A stretch of 64,000 bases of DNA from the NCBI RefSeq assembly GCF_013386115.1, contig NZ_JACAOR010000007.1:644702-708701 (forward strand). The letters are read 5' to 3'. The position numbers and the translations under genes are program-made. Every line of letters begins with the position of its first letter. Position 1 is the first letter of the stretch. Below the pieces are notes generated by a model, which was not told the origin of the DNA, made no database searches, and saw only the letters and a program-made list of their open reading frames with translations. The stretch comes from Pseudomonas gingeri (GTDB lineage: Bacteria; Pseudomonadota; Gammaproteobacteria; Pseudomonadales; Pseudomonadaceae). Below are positions 42,226-50,898 of the stretch, piece after piece.

Positions 42226-43277
42226 GCCGGACGGTCCGCCACGGCCGCTTCGGCAAAGGTCGCCATCTGTCCGTGCAGATCGCAGGCCAGGCGCAGCAAT
42301 GGCACCGCCAGCGCCGCGCCGCTGCCTTCGCCCAGGCGCAGGCCCAGCTCCAGCAGCGGTTCGGCCAGCAGGCTTTCCAGCACATGCCGATGCCCCAGCT
42401 CCGCGCCACGGTGGCCGAAAATCAGCCAGTCCCGGCAGCCGGGGTTCAAGCGCACCGCCACCATCGCCGCCACGGTACAGATAAAACCGTCGACCAATAC
42501 CGCCACACCTTCCTGGGCACAGGCCAGGTAAGCCCCGGCCAACGCCGCGATCTCGAAACCGCCGAGGCGGAACAGGGCCTGCAGCGGATCGCTGGTGTGC
42601 CCGGCATGCAATGCCAGGGCCCGTTCAATGACCTGCGCCTTGTGGCTGACACCCGCCGGGTCCAGGCCGGTGCCCGGACCGGCGAGCAGATTGGCCGGGC
42701 AGCCGAGCAAGGCACAGGCCACGGCACTGGCGGCGGCGGTATTGCCGATGCCCATCTCGCCACCGATAAACAATTCGCTCCCGGCCGCGACGGCGCGGCG
42801 CACACTGTCACGTCCGGCTTCCAGCGCCAGTCGGCCCTGGGCCTCGGTCATTGCCGGCGCCTGGACAAAGTTCGCCGTGCCCGCGCCGATCTGCAGGTGA
42901 CGCACACCCGGCAGGTTGAGCATCGGCGTAACGGTACCGAGGTCATTCACATCCAACTGCGCACCCAGTTGCCGCGCCAGGACGCTGATCGCCGCGCCGC
43001 CGCCGACAAAGTTGGCGAGCATCTGCCCGGTGACTTCCTGGGGATAGGCCGATACCCCCTCGGCCACCACGCCATGGTCACCGGCGAAAATCGCGATCCA
43101 CAGATGATCGACCCGCGGCTTGAGCCGCCCCTGCAGACCGGCCAGTTGCACCGCCACCTGCTCCAGCAGGCCCAGGGAGCCGGCGGGCTTGGTCAACTGT
43201 TGCTGGCGCTCGAACGCCGCCTCCCGGGCTTGCAGATCGATTGTCTTGCACGGATTCAGCCACCACGATTCACTCAT
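42222..43277 (-). CDS. cobT: Nicotinate-nucleotide-dimethylbenzimidazole phosphoribosyltransferase
   Basis: 351 residues from ATG 43277 (MSESWWLNPCK); AAGGA is eight bases upstream, and the start overlaps the cobU stop. The longer frame to 43364 runs inside cobU. Conserved parts are KPAGSLGLLEQ, FAGDHGVVAEGVSAYPQEVT, IGGEMGIGNTAAASA and FGHRGAELGH, the last with the region around the catalytic Glu. It makes alpha-ribazole-5'-phosphate from dimethylbenzimidazole, the product of BluB in the same operon. In P. denitrificans naming it is cobU. Confidence 0.95.
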   Translation of the reverse strand: MSESWWLNPCKTIDLQAREAAFERQQQLTKPAGSLGLLEQVAVQLAGLQGRLKPRVDHLWIAIFAGDHGVVAEGVSAYPQEVTGQMLANFVGGGAAISVLARQLGAQLDVNDLGTVTPMLNLPGVRHLQIGAGTANFVQAPAMTEAQGRLALEAGRDSVRRAVAAGSELFIGGEMGIGNTAAASAVACALLGCPANLLAGPGTGLDPAGVSHKAQVIERALALHAGHTSDPLQALFRLGGFEIAALAGAYLACAQEGVAVLVDGFICTVAAMVAVRLNPGCRDWLIFGHRGAELGHRHVLESLLAEPLLELGLRLGEGSGAALAVPLLRLACDLHGQMATFAEAAVADRPA

Positions 43278-43795
43278 AACGCAGGTCCTTTCAAAGTCAG
43301 GGGCAGGCCGGCCACGGTCAGTACGACACGCTGGCAGCGCTCGGCCAGGGCTTGATGCAGCCAACCGGCTTCATCGACATAACGGCGAGTCAATTCGCCC
43401 AGCGGCACGACACCGAGTCCGGTTTCGTTGCTGACAAAAATGATTTCCCCCGGCAGCTCGGCCAGGCAGTCCAGCAGGGCATCACGCTCGGCCTGCAGGC
43501 GGGCCGGATCCTCCAGCATCAACAGGTTGGTCAGCCACAGGGTCAGGCAGTCCACCAGCAGGCAGGCGTCTGTCGCGGCGTTGTCACGCAGGACCCGCGC
43601 CAGTTGCAACGGTTCCTCGATCAGCCGCCAATGGGCCGGCCGACGCTGGCGGTGCAAGGCGATCCGCTCGCTCAGTTCGCCGTCCAGTGGCTGGCTGGTG
43701 GCGATGTAGGTCACCGGCAAGCGGCTCTCGTCGGCCAGGCGCTCGGCCAGACGGCTTTTGCCGGAACGCGCGCCCCCCAGAATCAGTTGCTGCAT
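43274..43795 (-). CDS. cobU: Adenosylcobinamide kinase/guanylyltransferase
   Basis: 173 residues from ATG 43795 (MQQLILGGARSGKSRLAERL); a TTG at 43801 is possible. The P-loop is GGARSGKS. The His that carries GMP lies in RIALHRQRRPAHWRLIEEP, and VDCLTLWLTNLL follows. It phosphorylates adenosylcobinamide and converts it to the GDP form. It is the only gene in the operon separated from its predecessor by a gap, of 15 bases after cobQ. Also called cobP. Confidence 0.94.
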   Translation of the reverse strand: MQQLILGGARSGKSRLAERLADESRLPVTYIATSQPLDGELSERIALHRQRRPAHWRLIEEPLQLARVLRDNAATDACLLVDCLTLWLTNLLMLEDPARLQAERDALLDCLAELPGEIIFVSNETGLGVVPLGELTRRYVDEAGWLHQALAERCQRVVLTVAGLPLTLKGPAL

Positions 43796-43810
43796 ATTCA
43801 ATAGACCCGC

Positions 43811-45265
43811 TTAGCCAAGACCGCACAGCTCGCGCAGGCGATCGGTGTCCAGATGCCGCTCGACCAGATCGGCCAGGCGCTCGATATCCCGTTCGCGCAG
43901 GGCGTGGTAGTCCACCTCCTGCACCGCCTCCAGGCCCGCCCAGCGCAACAGCGCGGCACAGGATCGGGGCGACTCGAACAGGCCATGCAGATACGTGCCG
44001 AGGATCTGCCCGTCGGCACTCTGGGCGCCATCGTGGCGCCCGTCATCCAGTCGTACCGCCGGGTGCTCCAGCGCCGCGCCGGTGGTCACGCCGGCGTGAA
44101 TCTCGTAGCCGCTGACCTCGGCGTTCTCCAGCAAGAGGTGCCCGCGCACATTGCGCAGTTGCTTCTCCTGCTCGAGCTCGGTGCTGAAGGCCAGCAGGCC
44201 CAGGCCGGCGCTGGACCCCGCCGGACCTTCCAGGCCCAACGGATCGTGCACCTGCTCGCCGAGCATCTGCAGCCCGCCGCAGATACCCAGCACCTTGCCG
44301 CCGTAGCGCAAATGCCGGTTGATCGCGGCCTCCCAGCCGTTGCCGCGCAGGTAGGCGAGGTCGCTGCGCACGCTTTTCGAGCCGGGCAGGATGATCAGGT
44401 CCGCCGCCGGAATCGCCTGGCCGGGCCCGACGAACTGCAGGTCGACCTGCGGATGCAGGCGCAGCGGATCGAAATCGGTATGGTTGCTGATGCGCGGCAG
44501 GACCGGCACCACCACCTTCAGGACCTTTTCGACCTTGTCGGCCTGGCGTCGGTCAAGGCCGTCCTCGGCTTCCAGGTGCAGGTCCATGACGTAGGGCAGC
44601 ACGCCGATCACCGGCTTGCCGGTGCGCGCTTCCAGCCAGTCGAGTCCCGGCTGCAGCAAGGCGATATCGCCGCGAAAGCGATTGATGATGAAACCCTTGA
44701 CCCGCGCCTGCTCACTGGCCGACAGCAGCTCCAGGGTGCCCACCAGATGGGCGAACACGCCGCCGCGGTTGATATCGGCGATCAGCAGCACCGGGCAGTC
44801 CACCGCCTCGGCAAACCCCATGTTGGCGATATCGCCGGCGCGCAGGTTGATCTCCGCCGGCGAACCCGCGCCCTCGACCATCACCACCGGGTACCCGGCA
44901 CTCAGGCGTTGATGGGAGGCCAGCACCGCCTGCATGGCGATGGCCTTGTAGTCGTGGTAGGCGACGGCGTTCATGGTGGTCACGGCGCGCCCATGGATGA
45001 TCACCTGGGCACCGGTATCGCTGTTGGGCTTGAGCAGCACCGGATTCATATCGGTGTGCGGCTGCAGGCCACAGGCCTGGGCCTGGACCGCCTGCGCCCG
45101 GCCGATCTCGCCACCGTCGGCGGTCACCGCGCTGTTGAGGGCCATGTTCTGCGGCTTGAACGGCACCACCCGCACGCCCTGGCGGGTCAGCCAGCGGCAC
45201 AGGGCTGTCACCAGGGTGCTCTTGCCGGCATCGGACGTGGTGCCCTGGACCATCAGGGTGCTCAT
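43811..45265 (-). CDS. cobQ: Cobyric acid synthase
   Basis: 484 residues from ATG 45265 (MSTLMVQGTTSDAGKSTLVT), overlapping the cobD stop. The N-terminal half is a DTBS-like ATPase with the P-loop GTTSDAGKST. The C-terminal half is a class I glutamine amidotransferase with Cys in ILGICGGLQMLGEQ. It amidates the side chains b, d, e and g of adenosylcobyrinate a,c-diamide. The frame extending to 45313 lies inside cobD and has no ribosome-binding site. Confidence 0.95.
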   Translation of the reverse strand: MSTLMVQGTTSDAGKSTLVTALCRWLTRQGVRVVPFKPQNMALNSAVTADGGEIGRAQAVQAQACGLQPHTDMNPVLLKPNSDTGAQVIIHGRAVTTMNAVAYHDYKAIAMQAVLASHQRLSAGYPVVMVEGAGSPAEINLRAGDIANMGFAEAVDCPVLLIADINRGGVFAHLVGTLELLSASEQARVKGFIINRFRGDIALLQPGLDWLEARTGKPVIGVLPYVMDLHLEAEDGLDRRQADKVEKVLKVVVPVLPRISNHTDFDPLRLHPQVDLQFVGPGQAIPAADLIILPGSKSVRSDLAYLRGNGWEAAINRHLRYGGKVLGICGGLQMLGEQVHDPLGLEGPAGSSAGLGLLAFSTELEQEKQLRNVRGHLLLENAEVSGYEIHAGVTTGAALEHPAVRLDDGRHDGAQSADGQILGTYLHGLFESPRSCAALLRWAGLEAVQEVDYHALRERDIERLADLVERHLDTDRLRELCGLG

Positions 45266-46254
45266 GGGTGTTCCTCGGTATAGGCCTTGAACGCCAGTTC
45301 CAGCCGCTGCCAATCGGCCTCGTCGACCGGCAGGCCAAAGCGCAGGCTGCTGTTCTGGGTGAACAGCCGCAGCAGGATCCCGCGCCGGGCCATGAATTCA
45401 TGCAGGTGCTCGGCCCGCGACGTGATAAACCACTGGAACAGCGCACAGCCGCCCTGGGGCGCAAACCCGTACCGGCCCAACAGGGCAACCAGGCGCTGGC
45501 TCGCCTGTTCCGTGCGCAGCCGCTGGCGGGCATGGCCGGCATCGTCGGCAAGACAAGCCTGCCCCAGCACCCTGGTCGGCCCGGCCACCGACCAGGGGCC
45601 GACCTGCTCGGCCAGCAACTTGAGCAACTTGCGCTCGGCCAGGACAAAACCCAGGCGAACACCGGCCAGGCCGAAAAACTTGCCGAACGAGCGCAACACG
45701 ATCAACCCGACGTTGTGGGTATGCGCCGCCAGGCTCAGTTGCGGCGTGTTGTCCATGAAGGCCTCGTCCACCACCAGCCAGCCGCCGCGCTGGGCCAGCC
45801 GGCCATGCCACTCCAGCAACTGCTCCGGCGGCAGGCTCAGGCCCGTGGGGTTGTTCGGATTGACCACCACCAGGACATCGAGGCTGTCGATAAAGAAATC
45901 GACTTCATGCTCCAGCACTTCGCGCACGATATAGCCGTTGCGGCGCCAGGCCTCGGCGTGTTCGGCGTAGCACGGCGACAGCACCCCGACCTTGCCCACC
46001 CGGCGCAGCCGCGGCAGCAGCTGGATGGCCGCCTGGGAACCGGGCACCGGCAGCACCAGCGGCGCACCGTAGTAGGCGCAGGCGGCCTGCTCCAGGCCGT
46101 CGTCGGTTTCCGGCAGGCGGGCCCAGGCGCGCTCGGGAATCGGCGGGATCGGCCAGGGCCACGGCGCGATGCCACTGGACAGATCCAGCCAATCGGCCTC
46201 GGCAATGCCGTACTGCTCCACCGCCTTGCGCAACCGCCCGCCGTGCTCAAGCAT
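45262..46254 (-). CDS. cobD: Threonine-phosphate decarboxylase (class I aminotransferase fold)
   Basis: 330 residues. PLP-enzyme marks are VNPNNPTGL, VVDEAFMDNT and the probable PLP lysine in LRSFGKFFGLAGVRLGF. It produces (R)-1-amino-2-propanol phosphate from threonine phosphate for the corrin arm. Its ATG overlaps the cbiB end by eight bases and its stop overlaps cobQ. In P. aeruginosa/denitrificans naming it is cobC. Confidence 0.93.
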   Translation of the reverse strand: MLEHGGRLRKAVEQYGIAEADWLDLSSGIAPWPWPIPPIPERAWARLPETDDGLEQAACAYYGAPLVLPVPGSQAAIQLLPRLRRVGKVGVLSPCYAEHAEAWRRNGYIVREVLEHEVDFFIDSLDVLVVVNPNNPTGLSLPPEQLLEWHGRLAQRGGWLVVDEAFMDNTPQLSLAAHTHNVGLIVLRSFGKFFGLAGVRLGFVLAERKLLKLLAEQVGPWSVAGPTRVLGQACLADDAGHARQRLRTEQASQRLVALLGRYGFAPQGGCALFQWFITSRAEHLHEFMARRGILLRLFTQNSSLRFGLPVDEADWQRLELAFKAYTEEHP

Positions 46255-47155
46255 AAAACTCAGCTCCCAGACAGAGAATCAGCAACCACAACCACACGCC
46301 ACGCTGCACCAACTGCCAGCCGCGATCGATCGCATCGGCATCGGCGGCCGGACCTTCGCCCAGTTGCGGGCGCTGGTGCAGCTCGCCGTGATAGATCGCC
46401 GCACCGCCCAATTCGACCCCCAGGGCACCGGCCCCGGCAGCCATCACCGGCCCGGCATTCGGACTGTCCCAGGTCGGGCCCTGGTCGCGCCAGCATTTCA
46501 GCGCCAGCCGGGTCTTGCCCAGCAATGCATAGGTCAGTGCCACCAGTCGGGCGGGAATATAGTTGAGCAGGTCGTCGATCTTCGCCGCCGCCCAGCCGAA
46601 CCGCTCGAAGCGCTCGTTACGATAGCCCCACATGGCATCGAGGGTGTTGCTCAGGCGGTACAGCACCACACCGGGCACACCGGCGACGGCAAACCAGAAC
46701 AGTGCGGCGAAGACCGCATCGCTGCCGTTCTCCAGCACCGACTCGGTTGCCGCGCGGGCCACGGCGGTCTCATCCAGCTCAGAGGTCTGGCGACTGACCA
46801 GGTAGCCCACGCGCTCGCGGGCCAACTCCAGGTTGCCGCCACGCAGCGCCTGGGCCACAGGGGCCACGTGCTCGCCCAGGCTGCGCATGCCGAGGGCACA
46901 ATAGAGAAACAGGATTTCAATCACCCAGCCGATATAAGGCGCCCAGGACAAGGCCGTGGCCAACAGTGTCAGCGGCACCACGGCCAGCACCCAGGCGGTC
47001 ACGCCATGGCTGCGCCAGCCGCGGCCACCGGCGTTGAAACGTTGCTCGATGCGATCGGCGATTCGGCCGAACGCCACCAGCGGATGCCAGCGTTTGGGCT
47101 CGCCCAGCAGCGCATCCAGCGCAACCCCGGCGACACTCAACAACGCCACACTCAT
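46247..47155 (-). CDS. cbiB: Adenosylcobinamide-phosphate synthase
   Basis: 302 residues from ATG 47155 (MSVALLSVAGVALDALLGEP), overlapping bluB. Four to five membrane helices are predicted. Conserved stretches are GEPKRWHPLVAFGRIADRIE and SRQTSELDETAVARAATESV. It couples aminopropanol phosphate to adenosylcobyric acid in the inner membrane. Called cobD in P. denitrificans naming. Confidence 0.94.
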   Translation of the reverse strand: MSVALLSVAGVALDALLGEPKRWHPLVAFGRIADRIEQRFNAGGRGWRSHGVTAWVLAVVPLTLLATALSWAPYIGWVIEILFLYCALGMRSLGEHVAPVAQALRGGNLELARERVGYLVSRQTSELDETAVARAATESVLENGSDAVFAALFWFAVAGVPGVVLYRLSNTLDAMWGYRNERFERFGWAAAKIDDLLNYIPARLVALTYALLGKTRLALKCWRDQGPTWDSPNAGPVMAAGAGALGVELGGAAIYHGELHQRPQLGEGPAADADAIDRGWQLVQRGVWLWLLILCLGAEFYA

Positions 47156-47802
47156 TGACTCACTCCCCAATAATTTTCGTACAACAATTCACTCAAGGGG
47201 CGCTGTTGCGCCCAGCCTTCCAGCACCAGCATCGGCGCCGGATAGAATTCCTTGACCGGCCCCAGGCACAACACCGCCAGCGGCTTGGCCCCCGCCGGTA
47301 AACCTAGCAGCTCCGCCAGCGCCTGCGGCTCGAACAGCGATACCCAGCCCATGCCCAGGCCTTCCGCGCGCGAGGCCAGCCAGAGGTTCTGGATCGCGCA
47401 GGACAGGGACGCCATGTCCATCTCCGGCAAGGTCCGGCGTCCGAAGATATGCCGTTCGCGATCGTCCATCAGCGCTGCCACCAACACTTCGGCGCAGTCG
47501 TTGATCCCCTCGACCTTCAACTTCATGAATTCATCGGAGCGCTCGCCCAGGGCTTCGGCGGTGCGGATCCGTTCTTCTTCGACCAGTTGCCGGATCCGCC
47601 CACGCAGTACGCGGTCGCTGATCCGGATAAACCGCCATGGCTGCATCAGGCCGACACTCGGTGCCTGGTGCGCAGCTTCCAGCAGGCGCGCCAGGAGTTG
47701 CGGGGGCACCGTGCCACCGACGAAGTGGCGCATGTCACGGCGCTCGGCGATGGCGCGGTAGATTGCATTTCGCTCTTCAATAGAGAATGTGTTGTCTGTC
47801 AT
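47152..47802 (-). CDS. bluB: 5,6-dimethylbenzimidazole synthase
   Basis: 216 residues of the nitroreductase-like flavin fold. Signatures are RRDMRHF near the start, APSVGLMQPWRFIRI, and GWVSLFEPQALAELLGLP. BluB breaks down reduced FMN with oxygen to give the cobalamin lower ligand. Start and stop both overlap neighbours by four bases. Its presence means that the organism can make its own lower ligand aerobically. Confidence 0.95.
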   Translation of the reverse strand: MTDNTFSIEERNAIYRAIAERRDMRHFVGGTVPPQLLARLLEAAHQAPSVGLMQPWRFIRISDRVLRGRIRQLVEEERIRTAEALGERSDEFMKLKVEGINDCAEVLVAALMDDRERHIFGRRTLPEMDMASLSCAIQNLWLASRAEGLGMGWVSLFEPQALAELLGLPAGAKPLAVLCLGPVKEFYPAPMLVLEGWAQQRPLSELLYENYWGVSQ

Positions 47803-49178
47803 GGCCTGTTCGCGGCGGTCCGGCGAGCCGGCAAGCCCGCTCCCATTGGAAGAGCGCCGGCCCTGGCAGAATTGATCGCGGCATCAGGTGCCAGCAACGC
47901 GGCAACCGCCCCCGGATTGGACGGAAAGTAGAAGTGCACGTAGGAGGCGGTCATGCGTCCCTCGCGATACACCGCTTCCGCGCCGCGCCCGCCATTGGGG
48001 CTCAACCCGCGGGCAATCGGTGCCCGTTCGGTGGTGGTCAGCGAATGGTGATAGGTGTGTCCGCGCAGCAAGCCTTCCGGCAACTCCACCGCCTGCAGGG
48101 CCAGGGCCGCCAGGCGTTTCTGCATCACCGCCTCCCCCGCCAGCAGGCCCAGCAACTCGGCGCGTTGACCGTCGACATCGGTCAGCGCATCGAGCAGGTA
48201 GAGCATCCCGCCGCACTCGGCGAGCAAGGGCTTGCCCGCGGCATGATGCTCGCGGATCGCCGTGAGCATGCCGCGGTTGCCGGCCAGGGCCAGGTGATGC
48301 AATTCCGGGTAGCCACCCGGCAGGTAAAGACTGTCGGCGTCCGGCAAGCCGGTATCGTGAATCGGCGAGAAGAAGCGCAACTCGGCGCCCATCGCCCGCA
48401 GCAGGTCGAGGTTGGCGCCGTAGATGAATGCAAAGGCTTCGTCATGGGCGACCGCAATCCGCACGCCAGCCAACAGCGGCTCGGCAGCAACCGGTGTCGG
48501 TGCGGCGAATTCGACCGGAGGCGGCAGCGCGACTTCGCAACTGCCCCCCAGGGCCTCGGCCGCGGCGTCGAGGCGCCGGTCGAGGTCGTTCAATTCGCTG
48601 GCCTGGACCAACCCGAGGTGGCGGCTCGGCAGCTCGATCCCGGTCTCCCGGGAGAGCGCACCGTACCAGCGCAGGCCTTCGGTCAGACTGCCTTCGAGCA
48701 ATTGCGCATGGCGCAGGGTGCCCACGCGATTGGCCAACACCCCGGCAAACGGCAGGTCCGGTTGATAACGCGCGAGGCCCAGGGCCAGGGCCCCAAAGGT
48801 CTGCGCCATGGCTGTGCCGTCGATCACCGCCAGCACCGGCACGCCGAAATGCCGCGCCAGATCGGCGCTGGACGGCGTCCCGTCGAACAAGCCCATGACC
48901 CCTTCGATCAGGATCAGATCGGCTTCACCCGCCGCCTCCCACAACAGGCGACGACTTTCCTCGGCGCCGACCATCCACAGGTCCAGCTGATACACCGGCG
49001 CGCCACTGGCCCGCTCATGAATCATCGGGTCGAGAAAGTCCGGGCCACACTTGAACACCCGGACCTTGCGTCCCTGGTTGCGGTGCAGGCGCGCCAGGGC
49101 CGCCGTCACCGTGGTCTTGCCCTGGCCGGAAGCCGGCGCGGCGATCAGCACCGCCGGGCAATGACGCGGCTGACTCAT
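47799..49178 (-). CDS. cobB: Cobyrinate a,c-diamide synthase
   Basis: 459 residues. The P-loop is APASGQGKTTVTAAL, and the glutamine amidotransferase Cys is in LLAECGGMLYLLDAL. It amidates side chains a and c of (hydrogeno)cobyrinate. The last 20 or so residues (GALPMGAGLPARRTAANRP) follow a normal C-terminus (YFPSNPGAVAALLA...) and are encoded by a REP copy, which extends the gene until it meets bluB. The ATG overlaps cobO. Confidence 0.95.
   Translation of the reverse strand: MSQPRHCPAVLIAAPASGQGKTTVTAALARLHRNQGRKVRVFKCGPDFLDPMIHERASGAPVYQLDLWMVGAEESRRLLWEAAGEADLILIEGVMGLFDGTPSSADLARHFGVPVLAVIDGTAMAQTFGALALGLARYQPDLPFAGVLANRVGTLRHAQLLEGSLTEGLRWYGALSRETGIELPSRHLGLVQASELNDLDRRLDAAAEALGGSCEVALPPPVEFAAPTPVAAEPLLAGVRIAVAHDEAFAFIYGANLDLLRAMGAELRFFSPIHDTGLPDADSLYLPGGYPELHHLALAGNRGMLTAIREHHAAGKPLLAECGGMLYLLDALTDVDGQRAELLGLLAGEAVMQKRLAALALQAVELPEGLLRGHTYHHSLTTTERAPIARGLSPNGGRGAEAVYREGRMTASYVHFYFPSNPGAVAALLAPDAAINSARAGALPMGAGLPARRTAANRP
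47815..47850. repeat. REP half inside the 3' end of cobB
   Basis: The sequence around GCCGGCAAGCCCGCTCCCAT is a single REP core. It encodes the atypical end of CobB and lies directly before the bluB start. Confidence 0.7.
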
Positions 49179-49786
49179 AATTCGATGCCTTTCTGCGCCT
49201 TGATCCCGGCCTGGAACGCGTGCTTGAGCAGGCCCATTTCGGTCACGGTGTCCGCCAGGTCGATCATTTCCTGCCTGGCGCCGCGGCCGGTCACCAGCAC
49301 GTGCTGCATCGGCGGCCGGGACTGCAGGTCGCTCAGTACCTGGTCGAGATCCAGGTAACCGTGCTTGAGGGCGATATTCAGCTCATCGAGCACCACCAGG
49401 CCGATATCCGGATTGCCGAGCATTTCCCGGGACACGGCCCAGGCGGCTTCGGCGGCCGCGATATCACGCTGGCGATCCTGGGTTTCCCAGGTGAACCCCT
49501 CGCCCATCACATGGAACCGCACCTGCTCGGGGAAACGCCGGAAGAACAGCTCTTCACCGGTGCTGTTGCGGCCCTTGATAAATTGCACCACGCCACACTG
49601 CATGCCGTGGCCCATGGCCCGGGCGAGCATGCCGAAGGCGGAACTGCTCTTGCCCTTGCCATTGCCGGTCAGGACCAGCAGCAACCCGCATTCGTTGGGG
49701 GCACTGGCGATACGTTCGTCGATCACCGCCTTTTTGCGCAGCATGCGCGCCAGGTGACGTTCGTCGCGATCGGGGGATTCGTTCAT
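49175..49786 (-). CDS. cobO: Cob(I)yrinic acid a,c-diamide adenosyltransferase
   Basis: 203 residues from ATG 49786 (MNESPDRDERHLARMLRKK), with GGAGAG six bases upstream. The P-loop is TGNGKGKSSSAFG, and VVQFIKGRNSTGEELFF plus VVLDELNIALKHGYLD are conserved CobA/CobO marks. It transfers the adenosyl group of ATP to the cobalt. It is the first gene of the operon, directly after the riboswitch. The frame upstream to 49978 would translate the riboswitch and is rejected. Confidence 0.95.
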   Translation of the reverse strand: MNESPDRDERHLARMLRKKAVIDERIASAPNECGLLLVLTGNGKGKSSSAFGMLARAMGHGMQCGVVQFIKGRNSTGEELFFRRFPEQVRFHVMGEGFTWETQDRQRDIAAAEAAWAVSREMLGNPDIGLVVLDELNIALKHGYLDLDQVLSDLQSRPPMQHVLVTGRGARQEMIDLADTVTEMGLLKHAFQAGIKAQKGIEL

Positions 49787-49879
49787 GGCAGCTCTCCGTT
49801 GGGGCTGGATAAGGCAAACGGGGGGCAGGAAAAAGCACAGCCGAGGCAGTCCGGCATCGCCCGCCGTGATGCCGTGGGA

Positions 49880-50075
49880 TGGATCAGGCCGGTCTCCGGA
49901 CTCATGAGCTGCGCAAGCGCGGGACTGCGCGCCTTCCCATGCCGCGGCACAGTGGCGAAAAGCGCAGTCTTGACTCATTTACCGTTGCGGGGGCAGCGCC
50001 GGAATCGCGCCTGTCGAAAGGGCTCACCGGCTTCCCTGTTTCACCCTGTCGACGGATCGCCACAGAGCACCTGAA
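49880..50075 (-). promoter_or_regulatory. Cobalamin riboswitch of the cob operon
   Basis: Reading the minus strand, conserved blocks appear in order: GGTGCTCTGTGG, GGGAAGCCGGTG, CTGCCCCCGCAACGGTAA, GCCACTG, GGGAAGG and the B12 box AGTCCGGAGACCGGCCTG (about 49886-49903). GGCATC/GATGCC and GCCG/CGGC stems followed by TTTTT (toward 49830) are a possible expression platform. Cobalamin binding should switch off cobO and the genes after it. Confidence 0.93.
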
Positions 50076-50246
50076 ACAAGCCGCGAAGGTTAGAGGGTTG
50101 GGGGTGGAGCGTCAATTAAAGCCGAGGAGTGCCCCGTTGATCGAAAGACGACACGGATCAATAAACCGGCGCCAGAATTTGTGCCACACTGCAAGAAGTG
50201 ATATCAAATAGCCATAACCCAACCAACAATAACAAGGGTGAGCAAC

Positions 50247-50825
50247 ATGCAAGGCTTGACGATCAGCAACCCGAAACTGGAATTCCTGCGCCCGGCCCTG
50301 GAACGCTGGTTTGATTGCATCGACCGCTACAACCAGGTGCTCGGTGACGGCCAGGCGCCCTACTGGTTCAACGAGCGCGCCAACCTGGGACTGCTGTCGG
50401 CCGCTGCCTGGGCGGCGGAGATGGTGACTCTGGAGCATTTCCAGACAAAAAAACAGGCCGAGGAAGACGACCGCAACGGGCGCTGCGACCTGCACATCGC
50501 CACGCCGGAGGCCTCGGTGTTTATCCGCGCCAACCAGCGCTGGCCGCGGTTCAACAACCTGAATCTGATGCCGGCACTGCTCGACGCGGTCGGCGATGCC
50601 AGGAAGGTCAGCCATCCCCATCACCTCAAGCTCGGCTGCCTGTTCGTCTCGCCATTCAAGCCCCAGCAGAGCCCGAGCCCGGAAGACCTGCAGGACATGG
50701 TCGACGACCTGCAAAAAGCCAACAGTTGCGCCGTCGCCTGGTACTTCCCCTACCCCTACCGCAAGCTGCACAACGAAGCCGGCCACTACCATCCCGGCAT
50801 CGCCCTGCTGTTCAAGGAGGCCTGA
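50247..50825 (+). CDS. Conserved hypothetical protein
   Basis: 192 residues from ATG 50247 (MQGLTISNPKLEFLRPALER), with AAGG nine bases upstream; GTG 50238 would overlap that site. It is a cytoplasmic, mixed alpha/beta protein with many aromatics (WYFPYPYRKLHNEAGHYHPG at the end). I recognise no family. It is transcribed away from the cobalamin riboswitch, with a promoter region of about 170 bases shared with the cob operon. Confidence 0.72.
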   Translation: MQGLTISNPKLEFLRPALERWFDCIDRYNQVLGDGQAPYWFNERANLGLLSAAAWAAEMVTLEHFQTKKQAEEDDRNGRCDLHIATPEASVFIRANQRWPRFNNLNLMPALLDAVGDARKVSHPHHLKLGCLFVSPFKPQQSPSPEDLQDMVDDLQKANSCAVAWYFPYPYRKLHNEAGHYHPGIALLFKEA

Positions 50826-50898
50826 GCAAAAGGATTGAACCTGCGCCGACTACGCTTCTCTACTTCTAGACCAGCGTAAGCCTCGACGGAGATTCAGC

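Noticed and set aside
43853..45283. 476-residue + strand frame opposite cobQ
   Set aside because: It is a mirror frame of cobQ, with Gln/His bias and no domain.
47787..49358. 523-residue + strand frame opposite cobB
   Set aside because: Same reason: the minus frame has the P-loop and amidotransferase motif.
49787..49978. N-terminal extension of cobO
   Set aside because: It would translate the riboswitch expression platform; the 49786 start has GGAGAG and gives the family length.
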